A stretch of DNA of 64,000 bases from Capitella teleta. Taxonomy: Eukaryota > Annelida > Polychaeta > Capitellidae. This document shows, piece by piece, positions 53,655 to 64,000 of the stretch; positions within the stretch are counted from its first letter, which is position 1; each line of letters opens with the position of its first letter. The notes below the pieces were generated by a model. That model saw only the letters and a program-made list of their open reading frames with translations. It was not told the origin of the DNA and did no database searches. The position numbers and the translations under genes were made by a program. The stretch lies in contig KB309686.1 in assembly GCA_000328365.1 (NCBI GenBank), forward strand, positions 10,651 through 74,650, given 5' to 3'.

Positions 53655-56600
53655 CTACACTTTCTGTGTAGGAACACATCGATCAACAATTTTGGATAAA
53701 AACTTCTGAAAGAACATGAAGAATGCTCTAAAATTTCCATCATTAACAAACGGCGTCAGAGAAACCTTGACCCCACGCTCTTGCGGAAGAACAAACGGGG
53801 TCACTGTAAGGTGAAAGTTCAAAGGGGAGGGCAGGAGTACACTTTCGGAAACCTCCATCATCGCACGGCTACAGGCAAGTTCAGTCTCATAGTAATCGTC
53901 ACTCTTCTCGATGGCCTTCATAGCTTTCGTACGTCCTACCCACAATGCAACAGGCAGAGTGAAAGAGCAGGCAGAGCTAGTATCAGACATTTTGGCGCGT
54001 TTGGTTTCCGGTTCCTCTCTGGCAGGCTCTCCGTGTAGAACTTCTGAGATGACACGTTTTGTGAGTCGTATGACGTTTTCACACCACTCGGCAAAAGCAC
54101 TGTCCAGTTGGTCAGGAGGTAACCACCAGATGGACATGCTTATGTCAAAGGTCACGGTCAAGTCAGTAAGTGGCCTGGTTGGAGATGGCGTCTGTTTGGA
54201 TTTTGTGGCAGGAACGGGTTTGAAGAAGAGGTTACGAAAGAAATTCAACTCGGTCATTGAGTGCAGTTCAGCCGCCTGAGAGATGCTCTTCAGAATGCGC
54301 TGGAGGCTGCTGCTGTTGACGTTCACGGTGATGTTGTGACTCAGATCAAACGGATCTTGCACGTTCAGGCAGGACATCTAAAAGCAGAGAAAACACTTAT
54401 TGCAAACATATAAGGAGTTGGAAGTTGAATTCTCTGACTTTACTCCAATGTGTCATGCAGTAGTTTGTGAGTATAAATACACAGGGCTCAAAATAAGTGA
54501 AAAAGTTCGCCACTCGCCACATGACGAGTGAACAGGAAATTCTCACTCACCAGTATATATTTTTACACGAGAGATATTCTGACGAAAAAGATAACACAAA
54601 ACACAATTATTTTATACTTGATACATTCCGGTATTAGAAACTTTCTCAACCAATTTTAATTTACATCCATCATTTGTGACCATGCGCTGCCAAAGTGCAG
54701 CTTTATATGTCAAAACACAATGTATTATCACTCTACCACTAGAAAAGTTTGTTTCTCTCTACTATACTTGGTAATTTTTTTAATTTTTTTGTAACCTCGG
54801 CTTATGTGGTCTGAGGAGGTAAGCAGAAGGTAAGTGACTTACCCAAGGACACAAGTTTGGTGGCTGGTATATTGTAATGGCCACTCTGAATTAGGCGAGC
54901 CAAGACAGCCAAAACAAGAACAGAAAATTACAAAGCTAATCCTTTGTAGATCAAATCTTCTAAATCATTCATTTCTTAACATTCCCCTGTGAATACATTA
55001 TTCTCTCTGATTCACATTCACCTTGAAGTCGGCTGGTAGATTTGCAGACGCAGCATTTGCATACTTCCCAGTACGACTAACAACAACATGGCTGCCAAAA
55101 TCGAAATTTTTGAAGTGGGCTAAGGAGTCCTGGAAAAAATCCCTCAGCATCTCCCAGGGACTGCTGGGAAGGAATGTTGTGTACGAGGAAGGAAGAGAGG
55201 CCGGGAGGGAACAGTCCCAAGTGTCAATCAAAGTTTTTGCGTCTGCAAGGAGAATTCATTATAAAGTTTATAATAATTGAACTCTGAAAATGACCGGTCA
55301 TTTTTGATAGCTCTTCTGGAGATGGGAGGCCGTATTTGTTGACCATGAAGTGGACAATGAGAATGGTCAAAGCGTAGTTGGTGAGCCGTGGATGTGAGGT
55401 GACCCCCGACCCTGTGACCTCTTGGCGTTTTGCCCAGTAACGTAGGACGTGGATCAGAGTAATGATATCATCAGAAATGGAAGAATACAACTTCAATAGA
55501 CGAGTGTTCTGTACAGCAAGTCTGAAATATAAAAAAAATGGTAGATTAAAAAAATTCTAATAAGTGGATTCAATACTTATTACTGAGTGTAATGTCACAG
55601 AGGATTCTGGATGTACAGTGAGACGTTTTGATGACAGGACATCGAGCACTAGCGATTTTAGTCGGTCGACTGAAAACACCATTGGCTGCTTTGCCAAGAA
55701 TGCGATCAACAACCTGAATATAGCACAATACAAAAGAATTCCTGAATATCATAATTAACGATTACTTTAATTTGCTGGTGGAGAGTGACGCCTGAACCAA
55801 ACGTCACACCACGATCATTCAATTCTACACCTGGTATGTCATGAAAATTCAGATTAGCTTTTTTCAATAATTCTTGGTTCGATTCAGCCTGGAAAATATC
55901 AAAGTTCATAGATCACAAAATTTGTCATATTGAATAACTCACATGAGATTGCAAATCAGAGAGATCAAGAAAGACATCAAGATCACTGGAGGCAACTCCA
56001 AAGCCACTGACGGCAGATCCAAACGGAACAACTTGGCAACCTGAGCAGCACAAGAATGAGTTAAATAAATCAATGCATATAGCGAACCCACCAGGAAGAA
56101 ATTCAACAAGTATTGAATGCAAATCATCCATGACCTTTTTCCGCAAGTCATGACCTTCTTGGCTGAGTTCCAAATATGATCTAATAGCACGCATCTGCTG
56201 GTTAAACTGAGGGGGAAGGATTAAATTTATGCAGCAATTAATTAAAAAATATAGTTCTTCCTAATTTATCTGATATGCACAGCAATTGAAGTAACTACCG
56301 AATTATATCAGAGGAAGTGTAAAACCTACGTCACTGCAAGTGAAGATCTTCTTCATGACCACCTCATGGATCTTCTCTTCTCTGCGTTCTCTGTCCTTTT
56401 CAGATCTTTCCATTTGCTCCTTGTGTTTTCGCTTCAAGTCTTTCTTGTCCTGCAAACTCACTCCGGATTTCACTTGGCGCGGTCTGATTGAAATCTTCTG
56501 GCCACCGAGCATCACCGTCTTGGTCTCAATCGCTTTGAGTGCTGAGGATTTTTCCGCGAATTTCACAAAAGAAAAATGACACTGAAAAGAAATAAAAAAT

Positions 56601-57601
56601 TATAATGACTGCATAATTTGAGTGAATGTACATACGTCGTTCAGTACAGTTATTGTTTCCACTTTCCCGAATTGTTCCTCAAATAATTCTCGGATGTCTT
56701 CTTCCGGAGTTCCTCTGCGATATCCTCGTACGTAGATACTAGATTCACAGTTCTGTTCTTTCAGTTTTTGACGATCGACCTCCTTCTGATGGCGCTTGCC
56801 CTTTAGATGTTGCTGCATGATTGCATCTGGAACATGTTGGTCAGTCATCTCAAACATGTTTGTAAATCAATCTCCCCCAAACCTAAACACTGTGCGTTCA
56901 GTCGTTCATGGTCTCAAGCAATTATGTTGTGGTAACAAATTTGTCATTGAAACCATAGATTAAACTGTAACTTGAGTAAGATAATTTATTGGCTCTCCAA
57001 CTCAGTTGGTCTCCAAGGGTAGTGGTTAACACCTAGTGACCTTGACCTAAATTATGTCCCTTCGTTTAAGTTCCAACGGCGGTTTCTCAGCCGCTGAGTC
57101 AGACGCTGAGCCAGTGCAGCGGGCGGCTCATGATTCATAGGACAACTAGCGACCTGCACTGCTGCTTAGGGAGCCAGGTAAGGTATATGCTTTTGGAAAT
57201 CATTTATATGTAATATATTCAGTAAGGATGTTAATTGTTTTCATTGTTATTGTATCTGATAGTCATCATATTCATAGTCATGATAGATAGTCATAGTTAT
57301 CAGGTTATGCTAGTAGTTAGCTGACATACTACAGCGACCCCGATGGGTCTCACAGACCTTGCACGATAATCTGTGCTAGATAGTAGTCTACTCACAGTCT
57401 AGTACTAGTAGATAGTGAAACTCAAACTGAAACTCCTCATTTTAGAGTGAAAATGAAACATCATTTAACATGGAATTTTTATGATGGATATCGCGGAATT
57501 AGTGAGTGACTGCCACTTGCGATTAGCGGATTACCCAGACTGTCAGACCTACCAGTTGGGACTTCAACTTGGCAGATCTCGCATAGAATTTTTGACGCCA
57601 T
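53655..57601 (-). CDS. TUT1: TUT1 / Star-PAP: U6 terminal uridylyl- and poly(A) polymerase
   Basis: A nuclear nucleotidyltransferase that adds U to U6 snRNA and A to some mRNAs. Ten exons close in frame (57601-57553, 56826-56636, 56581-56330, 56206-56092, 56040-55943, 55888-55766, 55713-55577, 55521-55283, 55242-55022, 54377-53655), giving 715 residues (human 874). An N-terminal matrin-type zinc finger, CEIC-X12-H-X5-H, is split by intron 1: exon 1 gives the two Cys, exon 2 HLKGKRH. An RRM follows (SSIYVRGYRRG to HFSFVKF). The catalytic domain has FGSAVSGFGVASSDLDVFLD with its DxD pair, and the PAP-associated region has RLTNYALTILIVHF and LNVQDPFDLSHN, closely matching human. The human Pro-rich insert in the palm is absent, which accounts for much of the length difference. 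Confidence 0.95.
57008..57177. mobile_element. Possible diverged relative of the ultrashort TIR family
   Basis: TTGGTCTCCAAGGGTAGTGG at the left and GCTGCTTAGGGAGCCA at the right recall the ends of the elements at 30328 and 52778 (TAGCTCCCCAAGGGTAGTGG), at greater divergence and about 170 bp apart. No target duplication was found. It lies in TUT1 intron 1. Confidence 0.35.
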
Positions 57602-58285
57602 AGTTGCGATGCATTAACAAACAACCTAAAATAACACAGAACATAAAAATCAAGAGGTGGAGTTAAGTCCAACTGAGTGATAAGTTTGAGTCAAAACACT
57701 CGCTGCATGGTGACGTCATGATTACGTCGTCTGCACATAATTTTTAAAGATTTTTGGATTCAAGCCACAGAGATAACGTATCTCTGTGATTCAAGCGCAG
57801 GCCTAGCTATAAATTAGGAAGCGACTGATTATAAACACATAGGTAAAACAACAACAATAGTAATAACAACTTTATGTGTATAGTGCAAATATCACATGCA
57901 TTCAGGTTTCAGTCTTTTCAGATGTGAGGTAAGAATGATAAAAGGGCGGATCAGTATGCACAAGAGATATTATAATTGAAGCATTGATACTACAGTGTAG
58001 TTATTAATAACTACTATTATACAATTATTTATTATTATACTATAATTATATTATACTATTGGTCTTTTCTTCTTCTTGTCTTCTTCACACGTCACCATAT
58101 TTACACATTACAACGAGTATGTAGGCCTATACGAAAATATCAAGAAGCTATATTCTTGCATTATGTTTGATTTACACGGTCCGCCCCCTCTTTATAAATT
58201 CATGAGACTGATCCCTGTAGTCTGGGCCAGATAGATTACGCAATCAACGAAAGACGACACCGTCCAGGGCTGCCCTTAGAACCGA

Positions 58286-58293
58286 TATAAAAG
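58286..58293 (+). promoter_or_regulatory. TATA box of the secreted-protein gene
   Basis: TATAAAAG, 64 bp before the start codon at 58350, predicts transcription start near 58316 and a leader of about 34 nt. The TUT1 start codon lies about 690 bp away on the other strand, so the two genes are divergent. Confidence 0.75.
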
Positions 58294-58349
58294 CTCAATC
58301 AAAACAGCCAAAGTCGAGTAGTGTCTTCGACAGATTCCACAGCCTCAAG

Positions 58350-61300
58350 ATGAAGCCCTTTTTCTTGTTTGTCCTATTGGCAACCAGTACTCTGGCAGGT
58401 ATACGATTTTAAAACAAATACACCTTTTGTTGTTCTGCCTTTTTGCTCCACGAAATAATAATGATGGTAATTAAAACTTAGCGGTTAAAGATTTTGATTA
58501 TTTCAGCACCAACCTTGGAGAATGAGTTGGAACATCTTTTGAGGCAACTTTTGGTAGAGGAAAAGAAGACCCTGTTTGATAAGAAGGACCCCACACCAAT
58601 TAAACACCGTGAGAGTCTCCTTTTTTCCCTTCCGTTTGTGCATTATAAGTATGTAGTGTAAAACAAAAAATATTTGTTTAATGTCTTTGTGAAACAGAAG
58701 AACTATTGTTCGTAGATATGGAGACCAGATCCAAAGAGCACCACTATCTCAACTAACTATATAATAATTAAATCATATATAACTACAGAATAACTGGGAA
58801 ATGCATACAGGACACGGCATGATTGGCGATCCGATCACCAGTCTGTTGACCAATTCATCTTAGTCATTCAAACTTACGGATACCTTTGCTTGAGTCATTA
58901 TATTAAGTGATTTACTGAATTTAACATTACTTTTGCTGATGTTCATTTTGAGATAGTGTTCCTGAGAATTCTGATGCCTAAAACCAATACAAACAATATA
59001 TGTCACATTCTAAAGATCAATTTGGCAAATAATTGCGCTTTTCTCAGTTCCTTGACCCTTGACAAATATCAAAATCATATGCCTTAGATAAGACGTTATT
59101 AATTTTATAGATTTCAGATTATACAAAACACCCATTCCCGAGAATTCTAATTACAATTGAGACAGTTACGTGGGGATTAATAGTGGAGGTCGGGTCCACT
59201 CAAAAGTGGCTGGTTCCATATATGCATGAACGGCTTGCCAGGTAGAAGTTTATAGAAGCTAAAATGGATTTAGTATTACATCACTTCAATTTCTAAAGGC
59301 TTATTTTTTTCTCTTTAACTGCCAAATGGCCTGCTATTATGAATTGCGTGTCTTATTGAATGCATGAGTGTGAATTCACTAGCTGGTCTCCGGCGCTACT
59401 GAAAAGAAGCACCGACACACACCGATGAAAACTCATCCCTTATTTTGGTTTGTACATCCAGTTCACTCGATACCATATGACGTCACTCGGAATTCCCAAG
59501 ATGGCTCACAAGGCGAGGCGGGTGAAAAGGACTTCACAGTATTTGCTGAATTCGACCAGTTGACTAAATGTTACTATAAACAGCAGCCAATGAGATATAC
59601 CACCTGTCATCGGTGTATGCCTGTGTCATTTTATGTATGACCAGGGAACCAGTGAAGAGTGTGAACGGAGATAGGCCTATAAGTTAATGTTAAAACACTA
59701 TTCCAAAGACTCTCTATTAATAGAGAGTCTTTGTATTATTCAACCTGCGCTTTGTTAAGCCGCGTTCATATACTTAGTATTAGCGTGAGTGCGTGCTTGA
59801 GTGCGAGCGAGCGTGCATGCGTACGTGCGTGCATGCGGCACAATTTCCTTCGCATTACTTTATGTTTGTGCGTTCACATAATTAACGTTTAGTGCACAAT
59901 CTTTTGTGGATTTTCCGCTTTTACAAATATAAAACAAAATTATTGGAACGATAATTTAATTTAACGACGGTGAAAATTGGGTCCAATCATTTTGTTCCAG
60001 AATTTCGTGTGGGTTTTCACCTACATGTAATTCACTTCACATATTTGCCAATTATTAGCTCTCTTCATTCTACCTAAGGGTAATTTACTATTCACTGCAA
60101 TTATCTTATCCTGCCGACAAACTAGCTTGGTTTTCTTTATTTGTTATAATTTTCAATTCCTACCAGTTTTCATTTTCAACAAGCGATAAATTGTTTTATC
60201 ATATTTTCAGCTGCGCCGAAAATGACAGCAGCCATGCGGACTTTTCCCGCTCGCACGGACACACGCAAATTTGTGAACGCGGCTTAATTAAAGGGAGGGA
60301 GAACTGGTTAAAAATGGACTTTGAGTCGTTATTTGATGCACCAAAAATGATTCCTATGCCTGGCCCACACAAGGAATATCATCCCTTACGATTTCGCGGG
60401 GGATATATTGCTAACTAGGCGTGACGTCAGGAGCTGTGATGAAACACCGAGTTCCCCATCTTTTACAATGGGTCTCGTCATATCAGCGTGTCCTGTGACC
60501 AAACCCCTGGATATTTTTTTATTTTCTTTTCGGAAATAGATAGAATAATCATTTTGCCACCAGTCAGGCGCGAAAAAATATTTTTCGCTATTTTTCTTAT
60601 TTTAACAAGCGATTTTCTAGGATACCTACCATGTTTCTCATCCTGAAACAGTAAAAAGGTCAGCCAAAGTGCACCACGCATGCGCTTTCGTTTCGTAAAC
60701 TACAGAGATGTCCTTTTATGGCGAAGATGATCTGCTCTGATTGGCTGAAATCGATAGCTTCACAAGGGGAACGGGGCCAGTCACGGCAAGCTTTCAGCTG
60801 ACGTTTGCCTCCTATACTTCGTAATGGAAGTCATTCTCCCATAGGCCCAATGCTAACCCCGATATTCGGAATGGATTATTTCCTTACGCTTGCATCCAGG
60901 CATGGTGTTTTTGGCACGGAATGCTATCAATTGGTGCTATGAGTCAATAGAACATCACTTAAAATTCAGTTCCCCATCCCAAAGAGCTATCAACATTAGA
61001 TTGAATGGCTTCACTATGGCTCATACTATATAGCATGCTCTCCGTTAATCGTTATATTGATATTATATGCGATAGAAGCAATTGTGCCGGGTCAATTATA
61101 TATGTGTAACATAACCTGTTCAGGTATAACGGGATCAGTGAATCATTCAATAAAATAATATTGAATGTCAATCTCCATTTTGCAGCCATTGAGCGCACGC
61201 AGGCTCTTTTGGATGACAATGAGGAGCTTGCATCAACCATTACCTCTGAAGCTGATATCGAGGAAGTCTCAGACCTCATCCAACAAACCATGAAAATCTT

Positions 61301-63170
61301 CTTAGAGGTCGTGAAGCCCGAGAACAAAGCCACGGTTCTTGCCAGATTGGTCGAAGGTATGACATGGATTATCTGTAAGCGAGTATTAATTCATTTAATC
61401 GTAGGATATGTCAATCATCTCGTTTACGACGAAAAGAACACCATGCTGGACATTGCAGGAGAAATCCTCGACAATTCAAAGAGAAGTTCAAGAAAGGTTA
61501 TCGGAGCAGTCAACTTGGGGTTGAGGTGAGTTTTTGCCCCAACACCACCCTATATGATCATGCAAATTCTGTCCCCACAGGAACCCCAGTATGTTCAGAA
61601 GAGACGAACTTGGCGATGACACTGAGGGATCTGGTCCGTACGTGTTCAGTGTGCAAGATGCTGTCAGCCGCTACGTCGTGGACCCGGCTGATGACTTGGT
61701 CAGGGATATGTTTCGCCTTGCTTATGGTAAGCATCACCAATGAAACTCTGGCTGGGTTGCATGGAATGTTTATCTAGCCCCGGGAGAGGAATACCTGGGA
61801 GGTGTTTTTTACGACATCGAGGTCATTCGGATGGACAAATCTGAGAAGTTTGGAGACCGTAATGTCAGCAGGAATGTAATGGAAGTCGCTCATGTCCTGA
61901 AAAATTACGTGGAGGATCCTGTTGTAGCCACATCGCAGGAATCTCTTGAGGCTTTGGGAGATCGAATCATGGAATTCGGCAGATAGTAAGTTTAGCACAG
62001 TGTTCTTAAATCCGTTAATCCGACTCACTCAATAATCTAACACGATACTCGGGGATTGGTTTATCACGATGCTAAGGGAACTTATTAATCAGATTATCTT
62101 AATTTCCGACTCAGACTTTAATTATTGGCACCAAAATGGAGTGTTCCTCTTATATATTACAAAAAGGATGATCGTTCAAAGGCTTGCAATGTGGTTATAA
62201 ATACCTCAGCTTTGATGAAGGTGTTAACACCACACAGCAATTTAAGGGCTGACTCCATGAATATTGTGATCGAGGGTTATTTCTATTTGTAAGTGCTGGG
62301 GCGTGCGAAACTTTGTGCCTCGTTTTCGTATCTCAATCATTGCACACTGCACGTCGAATTACTACTGTGCCTGTAATTAACTATAGTGGGTCTATGGTGG
62401 CATCCAGGATAAAGAATCCTTTGGATTTATCTATAAAAGCAGGGGAAATCCCGGTCCCGGGGTTCTGTTCTGGCGCCCGTTCCACCGAATGATTTGGGTG
62501 GAGCTGTAAGATCCAATAATGCCTCATGTAATTAACTAGTTACCATATGAACCACATGAACCCGTATGTCAATAGGATCAGTTTGCCTGTTTCTCATAGC
62601 CATCGTACAAGCCGTGATTGAGCTCATAAGAATCGCACTTAATTGAGGTATAAATTTGTTAATCCGCCTTCCGGACTAATCCCTAGAAACGGACCTGGTC
62701 GGATTAATGCTAGACGATTGTACATATTTCTTGCATATAACTCATCTAATGTAAGGATTGTATATTTGCATTATTGTTAATATGAACCCCAATCAAAATA
62801 AGTTTAACCCATATGCAATTAACTAAATTCACAGTGAGCAGGAACTCGACGCCAATGTGGCCCCTCCAGTCCGGGGTTTGACCCCTGAGGAAGAGCAAGT
62901 GTGGGCCACCGTTTACAGAGCCTTCAAAACAAGCAACAAGAAACTCAGCCACTCCGTTCGACGTATCGCCAAATACCTCACCAAGGACAAGATGGAAAAC
63001 CTCAGCCACGAGCTCGGCCTTTACATTGGTGAGTTTAATTAATCACTCAGATACGCGAAGCTGATTGGATGACAGGCTCACTGAGTGGAATTATAATTTG
63101 TTGTTGTTCTTGTTTTTCAGTCGAAGTTCTGTTCCCTGAGAGTGTTGTCAATGAGGATGACGAGCGCTAG
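58350..63170 (+). CDS. Secreted protein of unknown family
   Basis: Eight exons close in frame (58350-58398, 58507-58608, 61186-61356, 61405-61525, 61581-61726, 61778-61985, 62835-63028, 63121-63170), giving 346 residues. A clear signal peptide, MKPFFLFVLLATSTLAAP, is cut by intron 1. The rest has no transmembrane segment and essentially no Cys, and is acidic and probably helical (ERTQALLDDNEELASTITSE, DLIQQTMKIFLEVVKPENKA, LTPEEEQVWATVYRAF). A central part may be beta-rich (PYVFSVQDAVSRYVV, EYLGGVFYDIEVIRMD). It ends VVNEDDER. I do not recognise the family and assign no function. A strong TATA box, short leader and poly(A) signal at 63316 support a highly expressed gene. Intron 2 (2.6 kb) holds two transposons. 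Confidence 0.85.
59704..59733. repeat. Perfect 30-bp palindrome
   Basis: The 15-base arm CAAAGACTCTCTATT is followed directly by its exact reverse complement, with no spacer. It lies in intron 2 of the secreted-protein gene, just outside the left end of the element at 59759. Confidence 0.95.
59759..60283. mobile_element. Second TTAA-flanked MITE family (525 bp)
   Basis: The inverted ends GCCGCGTTCA (59759-59768 and 60274-60283) are flanked by TTAA on both sides (59755-59758, 60284-60287). Sub-terminal GTGCGTGC-type words on the left mirror GCTCGCACGGAC on the right. No coding capacity. It is distinct in sequence from the 0.7-kb family but uses the same target. Confidence 0.68.
60292..60980 (+). 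mobile_element. TTAA-flanked 0.7-kb MITE, copy C
   Basis: Same family and orientation as the copy at 36991. The left end abuts the right TTAA of the 525-bp element (TTAATTAAAGGG). The right end stops at CCCCATCCC without the expected final T and TTAA, so that end has been lost. It contains the internal TGACGTCA at about 60422. Confidence 0.85.
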
Positions 63171-63315
63171 TTTTGCAGAATTAAATCCGAAATATTTCTA
63201 ATTTTTGATTAGTGATAAGGGAATTACTAAACTTGACTTCAATTTATTCGCGACTATGATTGTTTTGTAGGTGTTAAAACTAGTTTGTGTCACAAGCATT
63301 TTGACGCTTTGCAAT

Positions 63316-63321
63316 AATAAA
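63316..63321 (+). terminator. Poly(A) signal of the secreted-protein gene
   Basis: AATAAA about 146 nt after the stop codon, followed by a GT/T-rich stretch (TGTTTGCGTCCTGTTTG). Confidence 0.75.
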
Positions 63322-63595
63322 TACGCTACAAGCTGTTTGCGTCCTGTTTGTTTCCGTGGCAAATTCCGCGTTTGCAGAGCACCAGGAATTGAATAAATAT
63401 ATTATCAAATGTTTAATTAATAATAACGAAACACTCAAAACACACAATTACAGACGAAATCCAGACGATATTCGTTTAGCAGAATTCTAGTCTTAAATAC
63501 ACCCCAATTGGTTGATCATAGAATCATACGTAGATCTCGAAGCAACTCAGAATTAACAAGAATAATTCAACAGTCTGTTTTCGTTTAATAATATT

Positions 63596-63945
63596 CTAAA
63601 ACATTGCCACATATCCCATGACCACCAGGCAGACAAATGCTGATGAAGTATCCTGCCCAGAGTTCCCAGAGGACCTCAGTTTCTTGCCAGCAGCCCGCAG
63701 TGTTGGTCGAAGTCTCCGCGTTCTCCTCGTGGTCCTGGCAGCAATGGGAGCCACAGTGATTGCCTTAGTGGTGCCTACAACTTCGCCCACCATCGACGGC
63801 GTTGAGTCCAGACCGTTGCCGTGGTTACAGAGATCGCCCTCGCAGAAGTAATTGCAATCAGAAAATGGAACCGATTCCACACATTCATCTTTGCGACCTC
63901 GACGAGGCTCGCAACCTCTGTAGAAACTTCTTATAACTCCTTCAG
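63596..63945 (-). CDS. 3' exon of a Ly6/uPAR-like GPI-anchored protein (partial)
   Basis: The last exon starts at 63945 after the acceptor TTCCAG and ends with TAG at about 63598-63596. It reads FYRGCEPRRGRKDECVES, then CNYFCEGDLCNHG, the closing cysteine pattern of a three-finger (Ly6/uPAR, Quiver/Sleepless-like) domain ending in CxxDLCN. A Thr/Arg-rich linker follows and then a hydrophobic tail, SSAFVCLVVMGYVAMF, fit for a GPI-attachment signal. The signal peptide and first fingers lie beyond the window. Such proteins tune ion channels or receptors at the cell surface; the partner here is unknown. An ATTAAA about 10 nt after the stop may be the poly(A) signal. Confidence 0.7.
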
Positions 63946-64000
63946 CTGGAAATTATTAAGAATAATATGAAACCGGAGGTTCTTAAATTGGTCAAATATA

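Overview
The window is nuclear DNA of an invertebrate animal, most likely marine. It is AT-rich, with spliced genes (GT-AG introns from about 50 bp to 8 kb), AATAAA poly(A) signals, TATA boxes and many microsatellites and transposon relics. The gene set is metazoan: a PAR-domain bZIP factor, a GAB/DOS docking protein, CAPN15, an SLC16-type transporter, a peptide-receptor-like GPCR, PARPBP/PARI, TUT1 and a Ly6-like protein. I cannot name the phylum from the sequence alone.

Layout. 1-730: 3' end of a plus-strand gene. 1.4-4.2 kb: PAR bZIP gene (+), with an upstream CCAAT/CRE promoter, three canonical E-boxes and a possible alternative first exon. 4.6-14.3 kb: gene-poor, with a deleted hAT transposon, a tRNA-derived SINE, two LINE 3' ends and simple repeats. 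14.3-17.1 kb: small SnoaL/NTF2-like gene (+). 18.4-29.5 kb: GAB docking protein (-), with an 8-kb first intron. 29.5-32.4 kb: intergenic DNA with two ultrashort terminal-inverted-repeat elements, an assembly gap and a duplicated 160-bp segment. 32.4-36.0 kb: CAPN15 (+). 36.1-41 kb: transposon cluster (hAT-like MITE, TTAA-flanked 0.7-kb MITEs, one nested in a mariner relic, and a 200-bp TTTA array). 42.0-47.2 kb: SLC16-type transporter (+). 47.7-48.8 kb: intronless GPCR (-). 50.2-52.7 kb: PARPBP (-). 53.7-57.6 kb: TUT1 (-). 58.3-63.2 kb: eight-exon gene (+) for a secreted protein I do not recognise. 63.6 kb to the end: 3' part of a Ly6/uPAR-like GPI-anchored protein gene (-).

The genes form no operon or obvious pathway. 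They are a normal mix of housekeeping functions (RNA tailing, replication-associated recombination control, proteolysis), signalling (GAB, GPCR, Ly6) and transcription. Full exon structures were worked out by hand for eight multi-exon genes, and the coding lengths close in frame: bZIP 268 aa, SnoaL-like 131 aa, GAB 695 aa, CAPN15 928 aa, SLC16-type 584 aa, PARPBP 605 aa, TUT1 715 aa, secreted orphan 346 aa.

The most unusual structure is mobile. Three tiny elements (51, 59 and 96 bp) share one terminal inverted repeat and are each flanked by a different, perfect 8-bp target-site duplication. Three 0.7-kb MITE copies with TTAA flanks each carry a perfect CRE.
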